A DNA stretch of 64,000 nt from Cymodocea nodosa (lineage: Eukaryota > Streptophyta > Magnoliopsida > Alismatales > Cymodoceaceae). The translations under genes and the position numbers were made by a program. Location: positions 27,783,501 to 27,847,500 of the forward strand of contig CM072335.1 of the NCBI GenBank assembly GCA_036874045.1. Direction: 5' to 3'. Under the pieces are notes generated by a model. That model saw only the letters and a program-made list of their open reading frames with translations. It had not been told where the DNA came from and made no database searches. Position 1 is the stretch's first letter; the number at the start of each line of letters is the position of its first letter. Shown here piece by piece: positions 1 to 12,960 of this stretch.

Positions 1-3000
1 GCTTCTGTGTACTTTTAATGCTCAATAGAATTATGCCAAACCTGGAAAGTTACAATGTATTCTTTGCTACGTAGAATAATGAGAATTAATCCTGGCGGAC
101 CATTATGCGCAGCATCTTAGCCTGTTTCTGGATATTAGCAAACAGTTGTCTATCTACACTTTGTACCCATTTTTAACATGATTTGCTCGACAATGTTCAT
201 CTTATGGTTCTCTTTTGGGAGTGGAAAATTGCAGACGTCAATTTGTTTGGAGGTGAAGCTTCTGCACACGTAATCATCCATTGTAGTTTGGCAAATGATC
301 AATGGATCTGTTGATTTCACCAAATACTTGTACATTATATAACTTCCTTGCGTGTGAAGTTTACCTTTTGGTGATACGTATTTATGTTTACTGGACGAGT
401 GATGCGTGACGGAAGAAGTGACTCTTGGCGATAAGATGCCGCCAATGGTTTCGTTAATTTGCCAACACAATTTCCACTTTGCATGGTGGAGGATGATGCG
501 TAGGAGTCACTTCTCACTACAAACACATCTGATTGTCACAGGTATGATTTCACGAAAGACTTATACATTATCTTAATTGCAATGTTGCAGGAGAAATTTA
601 CCTTCTGGTGGTACCTGCTTATGTTTACAGGACGAGTGATGTGTGACCTAAGATTAATTTACAAAAGAAGCGACTCTTGGTGATTATAAGATGTCACCAA
701 ACAGGTCGCATATATTTGCCAATACAATGTCCACTTTGCGTGGTTGTTGGACCGATGGTGCAGTGTGCTGTGTGCGCTTTTTGGGTGTAAAAATGTTTTT
801 GTTCTTAAGTTAACATGTTTCACTAAAAACAAATTAAATTTATGAAAAACAACGCTCACGTACATGTTGACTACTGTTATTGATGGTTTTGCGTAAAAAC
901 CCTAATCTCCTCTTCCTCTCGATGAATAGGATGTGAATTTTGAGATGACGGCAATCAAGAATGTAGAGATCGTTGGCGCCAATGAAAGGACCAAAAACCC
1001 TAATCCCCATTTTGAGAATCGAACAAAGATACACGTTCGTAGGAGATTGAGAAGCACCACCCTCCTTGGTGCCAATTCATTGAAGTTGAAGAAAGAGACC
1101 AAGGGAGATCGTCAGCAGTGTTCACTTGGAGCCTTAAAAAGTCGTCGCTAGTGAAACAGACATGACCAAAATCATGAAGGTCACAGGGTGTACAGCCTGC
1201 GCGCTATCGCTTGTTTAACAATGACCATTACAGATTGAAAACACCTAGAGCCGCCTCTCTAAACGTCTACAAACATCCAATATGTTATATATCTCAGAAA
1301 ATCCAATCTGATGGATGTGTGGATTTTGTAATTGTGATCGTGATTTCCTTTTGAAAAAAGAAAACCACTGGGCTTGGTAACTTGGTTCACTTGCATGCGA
1401 AGTCTCATGCTTTTATGTCAATAGAGGACTGAAACCTTCATGGCAACAAGTTACCTTCTTGAGGTGCACTCCAATATTTATTAGTGTGGACTAGTCAGTG
1501 TGCTCCCAAACGTTGAGTAGTTAGAGAAATTTCTTGATGCTTGTGTACAAGTGCTCGACCATAGTTTCAATGATCATGCATCCCTTCTTATGCATTGTCG
1601 TAGGAGTAAGCACCACAGGAAAGATTGTTTCCAAGTTTTACATCCTTTGGGTGTGGTTTCCTCACCATATATGGTGGAACGACGATGGGCAAGGAACCCT
1701 AATATTTGAATTGGGTTTGAAGCTGTACAAAGTGAAACTCGCCTTCAAGTGATTTAATATGTATCAAAATTAATCTTAGAAAGGCTCATGACACATGCAG
1801 TTGATAGAGATTATCTCCTAAAGGTCAAGAGGTGGCATGCGGTTATACAAGTAATACTTGGTGTAAGTTATACCTATAATTTGCCTTAATCCACTCCATT
1901 TAACACCAGTAAGAATTTGAATTTTTAAACTTATTACCTATTTACTCATCTCTTTCGTATTCACTAACTTGTTTCTTTACTAGCTAACCATAGACAAGGT
2001 CCCAAGGAGATTCCAATGCGGGTTGACAATGAAGAATTTTTTAAATTGGTAAGTGAATGAAGTGAAATTTGAACCTTAATGAAAAGATCGTATTCCATTA
2101 ATAGTGAATGGGGCCGAAATTGTGGAGGAAGATAAAGATCTTTAAGAGTGTTTGCTGCTCCTCAAGTGTAATATGTCCTACCATATTAGGTCCTTGTGGC
2201 ATTTTTGATGTGGAACACAAACTACATTTCTTTCATATAGGTTGCACTTTCTATGTATTTGTTATGGAGTTGGCAATACTTTAATTGGAATAGATTTGCA
2301 AAAGAATGATGAACAATTAATATATATATATACTTGATCCATCTTACTTTGTATAATCCATGAGAAAAAGTTGTTTTTATGTTTTATGGAGTTTGTGCTG
2401 AGAAAAGGCTGCATGTTTGGAGGATGGAGTGCATGAACAGTATTTAAAAATAATAAAAAAAGAATCCCCCGGTTTCTTAATTAGCAAGTGGCAAACAAGT
2501 AGTACAAGTGATTGTACCCTATGTATTTTTTTTTCTTGGTGTACTTCGTTGCTTCAAATTTATGTTCACATATACACAAAAAATGTTTGATTGTGCTCAT
2601 GTATTGCTCTCTCATCAATGCTTCCTTGTTCCCTGCTCAAACACACTACCATTTACTGTTAGCAGTGCCCATGTATTGCTCTCTTCTACCCCATTGTTAA
2701 TCAGTCGGATTATTCACGATAATGATAGTATTTTGCTTAGATTCAAGTTCAAAGTTTTCTTCCTTCAAAAATCTTTGTATGGTCAAAGAAGACTGACAGT
2801 TGGGATCTTGGAAACCATCTTTGGACAACTTAAGGTGCAACAAAAACACTTTGAGGAAAATAAAAGCAAGTAAATCAACAGTTATGTATAATGTTGATGA
2901 TTTTTTTAATTTTGTAAGACATTTAAAAGGAAAAGGTCCTAATTTAAAATTCAGACGGTAATATTACCAATGTCTAGAAAGGCAAAAAACAAGATTAATT

Positions 3001-3098
3001 ATGATTTATGTGAAAAAGATCAAACAAGGAAGAAAAGAAGTCTCCTGAGGTCCACCATGAGTGAAAAACAGGGAAAGCTCGTCTCCACTCACCCCATT
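1..3098. other. Non-coding stretch, no recognisable gene
   Basis: AT-rich DNA with only short, unconserved open frames. The one clear structure is a degenerate direct duplication (about 305-510 and 540-755), listed separately. Stretches around 900-1140 are somewhat more GC-rich and carry two AACCCTAAT words (telo-box-like, common in plant 5' leaders), but no frame there looks like a known protein. Confidence 0.5.
305..755. repeat. Degenerate tandem duplication, period about 235 bp
   Basis: The block around 305-510 is repeated around 540-755. Shared anchors in the same order are GATTTCAC, TTTACCTT.TGGTG, TATGTTTAC.GGACGAGTGATG, GCGACTCTTGG/GTGACTCTTGG and TTGCCAA.ACAAT.TCCACTTTGC. The offset between anchors is 233-238 bp. 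No coding frame runs through both copies, so this looks like an old local duplication or two pieces of a decayed repeat family. Confidence 0.6.
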
Positions 3099-3209
3099 CA
3101 CCACCACCACCACCACCACCACCACCACCACCACCACCACCACCACCACCACCACCACCACCACCACCACCACCGCCACCACCACCACCACCACCACCAC
3201 CACCACCAC
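3099..3209. repeat. (CAC)n trinucleotide microsatellite
   Basis: About 37 near-perfect CAC/CCA triplets with a single CGC interruption near 3174. The long His, Thr or Gly frames seen here are products of the repeat, not evidence of a gene. Confidence 0.95.
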
Positions 3210-3558
3210 TCCCACCTTTAAAGCGGATTGGAGACAGGGGTGCCATATTTTCCAGGAGATTCCAACAGAACACATTAATGGAGACCCAACCAAAGAAGTG
3301 CTGTACGAGAGGGAAGAAGTAGAAAAGAATAAAGCCAACCGAAGCCTTGTTGTTACTGTAGGAAGATATCATCTATTATATTTAGCTTAGTTTTTCCAGC
3401 CAAGCATGGGACTGGGTTGAGGTGCATGGTAGAGCCGCGCACATGGTCTTAATTCATGGTCACACACGTGCATTGAATGAATCTGTTCCGAGCAGCCTAT
3501 GTCTAACACATGGGGAAAAGATTAGAAGGGAAGCGATTCTTTCTTCCTTTCTTTGCAC

Positions 3559-3562
<4 letters not shown>

Positions 3563-3617
<55 letters not shown>

Positions 3618-3634
3618 TGTGTGTGTGTGTGTGT
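3563..3634. repeat. Compound (GA)n(GT)n microsatellite
   Basis: An uninterrupted GA run from 3563 to 3615 switches directly to a GT run to 3634. It lies about 780 bp upstream of the MATE gene start in non-coding DNA. Confidence 0.95.
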
Positions 3635-4325
3635 GAGTGTTTCAGAACTTGGAAGACACGGAGGAGGATATGGGTTTAATATTTCAAAACTAAAGGTGTT
3701 TAGTTGATGATTTCATATTTGAGCATGTCTTCCCTTACTTATGTCTTGGATATAGAAATGAAGCCACGTTATGCCCTCTTACAGTTGTTAATGGTTAGCT
3801 GTTCAAGGGCATGCGTGTAATTGATGGAATTTTTGGAGGATAAGGTTGTGTGTGGCATTTCCATGTAATTCTGAAAAAGAATCGGGCACGAAAGGTCATT
3901 TGACCGAGTGAATCTGGCTTGTATGACACGGAAACTGCTCCGTCCCTGTCACCCAATCACTAACACCCGAACTACCGTAATGCATGGCCTTCCTTCTTCG
4001 GCAGCGGACGTTGCGGAGAGATAACGTTTTTTATTAATTTTAAAAAATTGTAAACAAAAAGCAAAAAAAGACGGATATGGAAAGTTGGATAGATGACGAG
4101 TATAGGAAAATTAATCAATTCTAAATATTTCTTAATTACCTTGTAAATTATTTACTTCAACTTATCTAAATAATTAAACTTCAATTCTTAAATTATTTAT
4201 CTTGTAAACTTCAATTCATAGATCATTCTATAGTTTTCCAACTCTCAGCGGCTGCCGCTCGATTCCATATTGACAAGTGTCTAAGTGGCCCGGTCTGGAA
4301 GAAAAAAGGGACACCCTCCTCCCAG

Positions 4326-4333
4326 TATAAGTA
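4326..4333 (+). promoter_or_regulatory. Candidate TATA box of the MATE gene
   Basis: TATAAGTA lies 89 bp upstream of the chosen ATG at 4415. That spacing suits a plant core promoter with a 5' leader of roughly 55-60 bases. The leader between is pyrimidine-rich (CCTCCTCCTCTTCC), as in many plant 5' UTRs. Inferred from motif and position only. Confidence 0.4.
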
Positions 4334-4414
4334 TCGGCAGCCCTCCTCCTCTTCCCTCCCAACTCAAAACATCTCACCTCATCGGAGTCTTTCGAGAAGC
4401 CAACCGGTTCAGCC

Positions 4415-6272
4415 ATGTCCATCACAGCAACGACGTCGTCTCCTTCTCCTCCCGCCTCTTTCAAGAATACCCATCTCAACAGATCTCCCTTGGATCCCAT
4501 TCTTGATCCCTCCCTTGCTGGCGTAGACAGCCACCGATGGCCTAGTCCTTATCAGGTAAACAACACTACACATGCAATACGATATTCTTCTCTCTCTCTC
4601 TCTCTCTAGATATATATTTATATATATATGTGTGTGTGTGTGTGTGCACTAGGACATGCAACCACAGACTACAGTAATATAACTGTATCGATCATATGTG
4701 CGAGGGTTTGCATGCTGACATGGTTTGCCGGAATATGTACAGGCGATGGAGGAAATGAGAGCCGTCGGGAGGATCGCCGTACCCACGGCCTTAACGGGCC
4801 TGGTGCTCTACTCCCGGTCCATGATCTCCATGCTATTCCTCGGCTACCTCGGGGAGCTCCAGCTAGCAGGAGGCTCGCTGTCCATCGGCTTCGCGAACAT
4901 CACCGGCTACTCTGTTATCTCCGGTCTAGCCATGGGCATGGAACCCATCTGCGGCCAAGCCTTCGGGGCGAAGCAAAGGAAGCTGATGACTCTCACTCTA
5001 CAGAAGACGGTCCTCCTCCTGCTGTCCGCCTCCATCCCCATCTCCCTACTCTGGTTCAACGTCCGACCCATACTTCTCTGGTGTGGCCAAGACGAAGAGA
5101 TTTCCTCGGTCGCTGCCTTGTTCCTTGCCTTCGCCGCCCCTGATCTCGTCCTCCTCTCCTTCCTCCAACCACTCAGAGTCTACCTCCGGACCCAGAGCAT
5201 AACGCTTCCACTTACATATTGTTCTACCATCTCCGTCGTCCTCCACTTGCCGTTGAACTACCTCTTGGTCGTCCACCTTCAAATGGGCATTGCAGGGGTG
5301 GCACTCGCCATGGTCTGGACCAACCTCAACCTCCTCCTGCTCCTCCTCCTCTACGTCATGTGCTTCTCGCGTGCTTGCGAATGGGTGCGGCCGGGGATCG
5401 AATGCTTCCGCGGCTGGTCGATGCTCCTCAGTCTCGCTCTGCCGTCGTGCGCTTCAGTGTGTTTGGAGTGGTGGTGGTATGAGCTCATGATCATGCTCTG
5501 TGGCCTACTTGCCAACCCCAAGGCCGCCGTAGCTTCCATGGGAATCCTCATCCAGACAACTTCCTTGGTATACGTCTTCCCCTCCTCCCTCAGCATCGGG
5601 GTGTCCACGAGGGTTGGCAACGAGCTAGGCGCCAACCACCCGGCCAAGGCTCGAGCCGCTGCGGTCGTGTCCCTGGCTTGCTCGGTGACCATGGGCCTTG
5701 CAGCCATGACATTCACCACGTCGATCAGGCACCACTGGGGGAAGTTGTTCACGTCGGACATGGAGATACTAGAATTGACAGCCGTGGCGCTTCCCATTGC
5801 GGGGATGTGTGAGCTAGGCAACTGCCCACAGACCACCGGGTGCGGTGTGCTACGCGGCAGCGCACGGCCCACGGTTGGGGCCAACATCAACTTCGGGTCC
5901 TTCTACCTAGTGGGCATGCCGGTGGCCATGGTGTTGGCGTTCGTCGCAGGGATGGGATTCTCAGGGTTGTGGTTTGGTATGCTTGCGGCGCAGGCGACAT
6001 GCGCTGCGATGATGTTGTCTGTTCTAGTTAGGATGGATTGGATGGTAGAGGCAGAGAGAGCAAGGGATTTAGCAACAGCGTCTTCTTCTTCTTCTTCTTC
6101 TTCTTCTTCTTCTGCTACCACAGCAACAAGCAAAGACTCAACATCAGCCAAAGATGCCAAGGAGGTGAAGGTTGATTTGGAGGGGGTCTTGTGTAGTATC
6201 AACACTGATGAAGTCAGTAGTAGTATTATGGAAAACTTACCACTTGACACTGATCCTCTCATTGCTAATTAA
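4415..6272 (+). CDS. MATE (DETOXIFICATION-type) efflux transporter, DTX48-56 clade-like
   Basis: Two exons: 4415-4555 and 4743-6272, with a phase-0 GT-AG intron of 187 bp, giving 556 aa. Exon 1 codes for a 47-residue Ser/Pro-rich N-terminal tail. It is joined because the frame continues cleanly into AMEEMRAVGRIAVP, the usual start of the plant MATE core. The core shows family hallmarks: MEPICGQAFGAKQ after the second membrane span, a PSSLSIGVSTRVGNELGA stretch in the second half, and a GCGVLRGSARP motif. About twelve hydrophobic segments are expected for this family and can be seen. MATE proteins export organic cations, metabolites or hormones by H+ or Na+ antiport at the plasma membrane or organelle membranes. 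The intron-poor layout and the sequence suit the DTX48-56 clade, but the substrate cannot be read from sequence. The tail carries a poly-Ser run (about residues 494-504) encoded by a TCT microsatellite. The ATG at 4725 lies inside the intron and is a less likely start. Confidence 0.9.
6081..6113 (+). repeat. In-frame (TTC/TCT)n microsatellite in MATE C-tail
   Basis: About ten TCT/TTC triplets inside the MATE exon encode a run of serines in the cytosolic C-terminal tail. The repeat stays in frame with the gene, so length changes would alter the number of serines without breaking the protein. Confidence 0.9.
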
Positions 6273-6292
6273 TATAAAGCTCTTTGTTCTAT

Positions 6293-9200
6293 TCTATTTT
6301 TCTGGAATTTTTTAATTTTGGAGTGATGAGATCTCCTCTTGTGTGGGGCTTGTTGGAGACCAAGGGAACCCTAGCTTATTCTATGTTTCTCATGATGAAT
6401 ATTGTAATGTATGAGTTTCTTCCGACCAACATTATTGATGAAAATCCAGCTTCTTCTGCACATAATTCACATTTATGCTCTTCTAGATGTGTTCATGAAG
6501 ATGAGGGGAGGGGGTGACGGAATGGATTGAGGTGGCACCCTCCTTTTTGATATGGGTAGCTTTTAAAATATTTCTGGTGGTGTCATTTGTCATAATTTCT
6601 TAACGGCATCTTATTTTCAAAATTAAAATCTATTTATGTAATTAGTTAATACATATCGTAGTCTATTAATTACGTATTAAACTTTTAACTCAATCCGAAT
6701 TACATTTCTTTGCTATCTTTTATTGAAACATTAATGATTGATATTTAACAAGAATTCGCCAGTGAATTTTCAGACTTTTAGATCAAGGATTAATACTTTT
6801 TTCAATTACTTAAAAATTTATCATGTAATCATATATAGTCATCTAATAATAGAATCTCTAATGTGTTCACTTTCAACTATCTATATATTCATGGAAAGAA
6901 AGAAAGAAAGAAAAAAGGTGATACAAGAAAATTAAGTTATCATCTTTTTTTTTTTCTTTAGATCTTATGAGAAAAGAAAAGAACAACTACCATTCATAAG
7001 AATCAAGGGAGAAAGCAAGTGGGTACAAAAACATTTGATTCTCTTCCTTTATCAAAAGCAAGTGCCTGTCCCCAAGAGATCATGCATGCACCACAAGCCT
7101 ACAGCACTGCTAGAAGCAAAGCGTAATGTAATGACTTCTTAGTCATGTTTCTCTCAGCATAAGCAAATGTGAACGGCAGATTGGGATGGTGCAGTGCCCA
7201 CTGAATCCACAAAGACGACGTCAAGTCACCAGAAGCCAGACAAATCTCTCGACCTTTCGGCCTTTGCTTCGCTACAAGAGGCATCCTACTCACTCTCTCT
7301 CGTCGATTGGCCGGAACAGAAAAGGACGAAGCACCTGCAGAGCTGTTCAACAGTGACAAATTTGCAGTGGTTTCAGATGATGGTCGTAGCCGTGTTCCTT
7401 TGCAGTTGATTGATATTTTGGGTTTTGAATCATATCTCTTTGATTCCAACTCCTTTTCTTTTTTTTCTTTTTTCGTTCGGAAGGATGTAAGTAGTTAAGA
7501 GTATGAAATTAACGGTAGAAAATGAAAACGAGAAGAAGAAGAAGAAGAAGAAGAAGAAGAAGAAGAAGAAGAAGCCGAAGCTGTGGGCGACCCATGTCAA
7601 TTACGAAACGAATACCCAGACATTGTTGCCTCCGTCGACTTCTCCGAGGACAAACAAATGATCAACAACAAGAAAAACCCTAAATCTCAGACTAGAACCC
7701 AACGCGCATATATAATCGGACGTGATCCCCAACATGGACGTCAATGGAGTGGTACCGTTCCACGCTCTTTACTCTGTGTGGTACCGTGATCACTGCCTTC
7801 CTTCCTGGGCATGCCATTCTCTACTTCCTGCGTTGCGACGTGTGGGTTCCATAGCATGACGTCCCGAAAGAGAAAGAGAGTGGAGGAGGAGTCGAGGTGG
7901 CCAGCAGTGTAGAGACCGGGGCGCTGTCGTATGACACCCGTACGATGCTCATCGTACGGTTGTCAGTGAGCGAGGGTGTGCTTCGGTGTTCTTCTCCACG
8001 TGTCACGCAAGGGTATCTTTCTCGGCCCACGCTGCACTTACGGTGACCGTCCGATCTCGATCGGACTCGTGTGAGTAAGGAAGGTTCGCGTCCACTGGGG
8101 CAGAACTATTATGACTATTATATTATATTACTGGGTTGTACTTTGTGGTGGTGGTCTCGCTCCGTTGATGACGTGTCACTATCAGTGTCAATCATTTCGA
8201 CTTGCATACGTGTCCCGTTGTCTTTGAGACTGACGACTAATAATTTTACTTTTTTTAAATTAGTTTGTTTTTTATAATGTAATATTTTATTATTTTTAGC
8301 TGAATTAAAACACCGTTGTTCAAACTTCAATACAAGGCAAAAGAAATCTCTCAAATTTCTTGTTAACAAGGAAAGATTGCGTCTACGGTTAATTTGAATT
8401 TTACGATCTGGAATCCTTAACTGTATTATAATATTTGAATTTTTATTATTATAAACTTTGAAATTTAATTACAACAAATGAAGTTCTTTTGGACGTCACC
8501 CAATTGATAAAGCACAAGCCTAAATGTTAAAATTGACTATTTGTATAATTTTATAATTAATTTACATTTGATTACCAAGCATTGTAATTTGTTTACATAA
8601 TGTAATTTAAAAAATTACGTCCAACAAAATGGACCCTTAATTTTTTCTTTTTTTGGTAATTTAGAATTGTATTTCTTTAGATAACTTAATAGAACTCCAA
8701 CTACGATATGTTCTTCAAGAAAGTGCAAATTTCAAGCGTCGTTAACGAATGATTGAGATTTAATCTCAACATTTTATTAACTGTGGACGTCACAAGCATC
8801 TGATGTTCAATTGGTGCGTACGGTAAATCAAACAAGTGTGATACATTTTATCAACAGGCTGTTGGTATCTACGGTAAATCAACTCTTATGTGTTCTTCCT
8901 AAATTTTTAGGAGTAAATTACGGGGAGCGTTTAAACTTCACTAGGCTGTTATGTGGTCTACTGATTTTGACATTTATTTTAAGAATCATTTCTTTTCAAA
9001 CAATTTACATCGAATAGTAAAAATATGTGAAAGAAGTCAACTATGGAACAGGATGAAAGAGAATAAATAACCAACCTTTTTTTTAGTTGCTTTTTTTAAA
9101 AAGTTGAAAGAAAATGCTTCTTCAATAAATTTGAAATTAACTTCTATTTATCAAACGCAACCCTAGGGACTGGCGGTCTAAAGTAATCTGCCACCCACCG

Positions 9201-12200
9201 CGAGTGAATTCTCTGTGTAGACGTCTTTTCTCATTTTACAAGTATTTAACGGGGAAAGTAATTAAAAAGTATTTAATACCAAACAATCCCTGAAAAAGTA
9301 AACAACAACCCAAAAAAGATGAGGCAATTAATCAATCTCTTATATATTCCGATCCACCGTTTAAGGGAGGATGTAATGCTTTAAACTTTACGCAAAATCA
9401 TTTTTTCATTTTGGACTAATTAATGAATAAAGCATTAAGTTAATACAGAGAAAAGGACTTTTTCAGTATTAGCCAATTGGTTTTAACTTAGATGTCAGTA
9501 CTTATACTGTTAACGTAGAAAGATCTTAATAAAACACATTCATAGATATCTATGGGGCAAAAAACACTCATAAGACTTGAATAAAGAGACTACAAGTGAG
9601 ACATGTTACGCTAGAATAGTTCTATGTAATCCAATTAAAAGATAAAATATGAGCCCATAAAAAGAAAAAGACATTTCAACGGGAAAAAGCACCTCTCGTC
9701 CCGTCAAAAAGCAGTACACCCTTCAACATACGCAAGTGACCAACGTATGTATCATGGTTTTCCTTGTCATTAATTAATTAATAATTTGTCATTTTCATAT
9801 TTATAAATAATAGCTTAAAAGATAAAACAAAGAACAAAGGCAAGACCACCTTCACCTTCGCACACACCTTCATCTTTACAACCACGTTTCTTTCTCGAAG
9901 CTTAGAAAAGTGAAGGAAAAGGAGGTACGACTGAGCGTTGAAGAACGCTTTATCACATGTTTTGTTTCAATCTCGTGTTAGTCGTTATTTTAACATTCTT
10001 TTATAACTTTTCTAAGGTCTTACAGGTATTTTTATCCTTGGATAAAGTGGACTTACATGGACTAAAGAATGAAAGGACTATATTTAACCCTGATCGTTAA
10101 AATTGATTAACTAAGAATTAAAAGATCGTTTATTATATATCGTATTTGAAATCTCATCTTATGTACAAATAAGACCATTTTTTAACGGTTGATTTATTTG
10201 GTATGTATATATAGGAACCACATTGGGATCTCATATCATTTTGAACACCATATATCGACCACGTGTTTTTCTGCAAAATGACGGGAAGAAACGGAACCCC
10301 ATTGATCCCATGGCTTGTCTGATGTCTCTTCCATGCACAGTCACCTCCTCCTCCTCCTCCTCCCTGACCTTTAACATGGCTTGCTGGCTTTCGTTCTTAT
10401 CCTCGGCCTTGGACTTTGGCTGGATAATGCCACCGGCGGACGTCCCTAAGCTCTTAGGCTCTCGTGCGAGCACGTTAATTGCGACGTATGCGATTTTGTT
10501 ACCCATCTGCGCAGCGGAGATTATTGGAACAGGAACTGAGCTAGTGATGTAGACGTAGGCATCATCTTCTATCTCTCTAGATACAGGCAGATCGGGGCGA
10601 TGGATTTGGTAGGCTACCTTGCTTGTCATACATCTTTAATTTTTCTCTCGGGAGGCAAAAAAGCATGCGAAAAGGTGCATTATTGGGATGGTCCCGAAGA
10701 ACCACACGGCAAGTACTTAGAACGGGGCGGGTTCGGATTCGTGAGTTCCGGAGCTTGGAAATCAATGGATGGCACGGAACGGCAACCGTAGACGTCACCA
10801 GAAGAACAACTTCTAAAGGCGGCTTCCATGCACGGCCGTCGTAATCACGGCAGTTGCAGGTCACTTGACCAGAAAAATACGGTGACGGCCGAGCAGCCCG
10901 CCGACGACGTATAAAATAAATTGGTCGTTTCAGGAGACGGAGGTCGCTGTTGATCTCTCTGCAGAATTAACCAAACCAAAACAATACAATAGACCAGCTC
11001 GGAAACAGTGGCATACCAACAACAGTACTGTTGTACTGTTACTCTGAAACCAACATAAATCAACTTGTCACATGTACTACTACTACTACTACTACTACTT
11101 CCCTTGTTCAATAATTTTAATCACATATAACCAACCAATCATTTCGCATCTCGGATGGTGGAAAGTGGTTCCCACCAAGTTTGAAACCGAGAGGTGGCAC
11201 GCGTACCACACGTAGATTTGCAGAGCAACCTCATAAATTGAGAATCTTTACCTTTGAGGCAAAGAAAAGAACGAAGAAAAGGAATCGTTCTAAATTTAAG
11301 TGGTTGACCAAGCTCAATCAGGGCCATTTGATCAGGTTTACTTGTAGGAGAGAAGAAAGTACCTGCTTTTCTACAGAGCTTCATCGTGTTGCCGTTGTAA
11401 AAGAGATTAGAAAGGGCCAACACTCTTCTACACCATCCATGTACAGCCAAAGGAAACTTGGCAACCACGGAATGATAGGAGTGGCAAAAACAAAATTCGA
11501 CGTCTAAGCTTGACACGATGCCACCAACAGCAGAGATAACGCCGTTCTTCTTTCACCTTCTGAAATGTTCAAAAGAATAAAATCTTAGATTTAAATTTAA
11601 ACAAAAAACAATATCGATACCAAAACAATAGCAAGACGATTAGCGTATTTTCCCGTGAACCATCCAAGTAAGACACGGAATTTTTGCTTGTTTCTAATAG
11701 ATCGTTCATATTCTCTCCATCCATCTCAATCATTTAAAAAAAATTATGAAAACCATAAAAAATAAATAAATCTGACCGGCGTAAATTTTTTTGTGCTTTT
11801 CAAACATTCCCCATCTTTCTGGTTTCCCTGGGACAAGGACAAAAAGTATTCAAAGACAGGAATTCTAACCACTAGAAATATTTCCCAAGGGCAAATTTTG
11901 AAGGGCATGGTCATCACATGGACCACGGTCCACATCAACAGGACCTCAGTCGTATTTCATTCAACTCAAATATATGAAAAAGGCTAGGCCATGCGTTCAG
12001 TAAAAACGTGGGATTGTTGCTTGTACCTGTGGAATTTGTCGTGCTTTTACGAAGAACAACATCATCCTTCCAAAGATTTTAGTACATTAGTAAAATATTT
12101 ATCATATTAAAAAAAATTATTTCAGACTCAGAATTTAAGCAGAACCTGTCCTATCTCTCGTGCCAGTATCCATCAACTTTTCAGGAACGTGTTGGGTGCA

Positions 12201-12960
12201 TAAAACAATGAGCAACCTGAGGAATTTTCCGTATATGGAACCTTTGGGCCCAAACAAAAGACTCGGCATGACTGAACGAGAGAAGCGTCTGACAAAGGTG
12301 TATTGAACAAAAGGGCCTCCTGGAATTTCACGAATATTTTAAGCAGACCCCGGGGCCCAACGCAATGTGCAACTTCAGGTTACAGGGTGACAATGACTGC
12401 AACTTCAGGTTCCACCAACAGAGCCTGTACATAATTGGAGTATCAATTATATGATTTATGTCGGAATATAAATAAGTTTCATGGTCAAGATTAGCAAATA
12501 AACCACCGGCTCGCACTGTCTACATAGGGTGGAGCATGGTAATGCAAGTCCCTCAATTGAACACAGTAAGAAGCACTTCCTGCACAATTCCCTCGATTAA
12601 AAGTAACAATAAAGTGATGCAGAACATTATGAACGAGACAAGAAATTTAGAAGCTAAATCTAATAGGGTCATGCATCTCAAGTATAATATTGTGTAGCTA
12701 TGGAATAAAAGATACGTAACCTGAGAGACGAAGGACCAGTCATTAAATAAAAAAGAATGGAACCCATTACCAATCGAAAGCAGAAGGATTGATCTATGGA
12801 GATCTAACAATAATTCAACATAAAATTGCGCACTATATTTTTTTGTAGAAAAATTAGCTGCTCGTGAAATTAGCTGGTAAGTGATCAGGCAAGATTCAAA
12901 ATTAATTGTATACAACAGCAAAGTGAAGAAAACAAACATAAAGACCTAAACAACCAATAG
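6293..12960. other. Non-coding or unrecognised region between MATE and DBR1
   Basis: Mostly AT-rich with short frames and no recognised domain. A GC-richer island at about 7580-8230 and another at about 10230-10860 contain modest open frames on both strands (for example minus 10231-10629 and plus 10223-10552) whose translations I do not recognise. A (GAA)n run at 7531-7574 and a short (CTA)n run near 11080-11098 are present. DBR1 3' UTR sequence is expected just below 12961. Confidence 0.4.
7531..7574. repeat. (GAA)n microsatellite
   Basis: About fourteen uninterrupted AGA/GAA triplets in non-coding DNA. Confidence 0.9.

Noticed and set aside
2970..3390. Long poly-His, poly-Thr, poly-Gly and poly-Val frames on both strands
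   Set aside because: They are translations of the (CAC)n microsatellite; flanking residues show no conserved protein.
7099..7449. 116-codon minus frame
   Set aside because: I do not recognise it, codon use is unremarkable and there is no support for splice sites or neighbours; left out as a gene.
12553..12939. 128-codon minus frame downstream of DBR1
   Set aside because: Hydrophobic, unconserved and positioned where the DBR1 3' UTR is expected.
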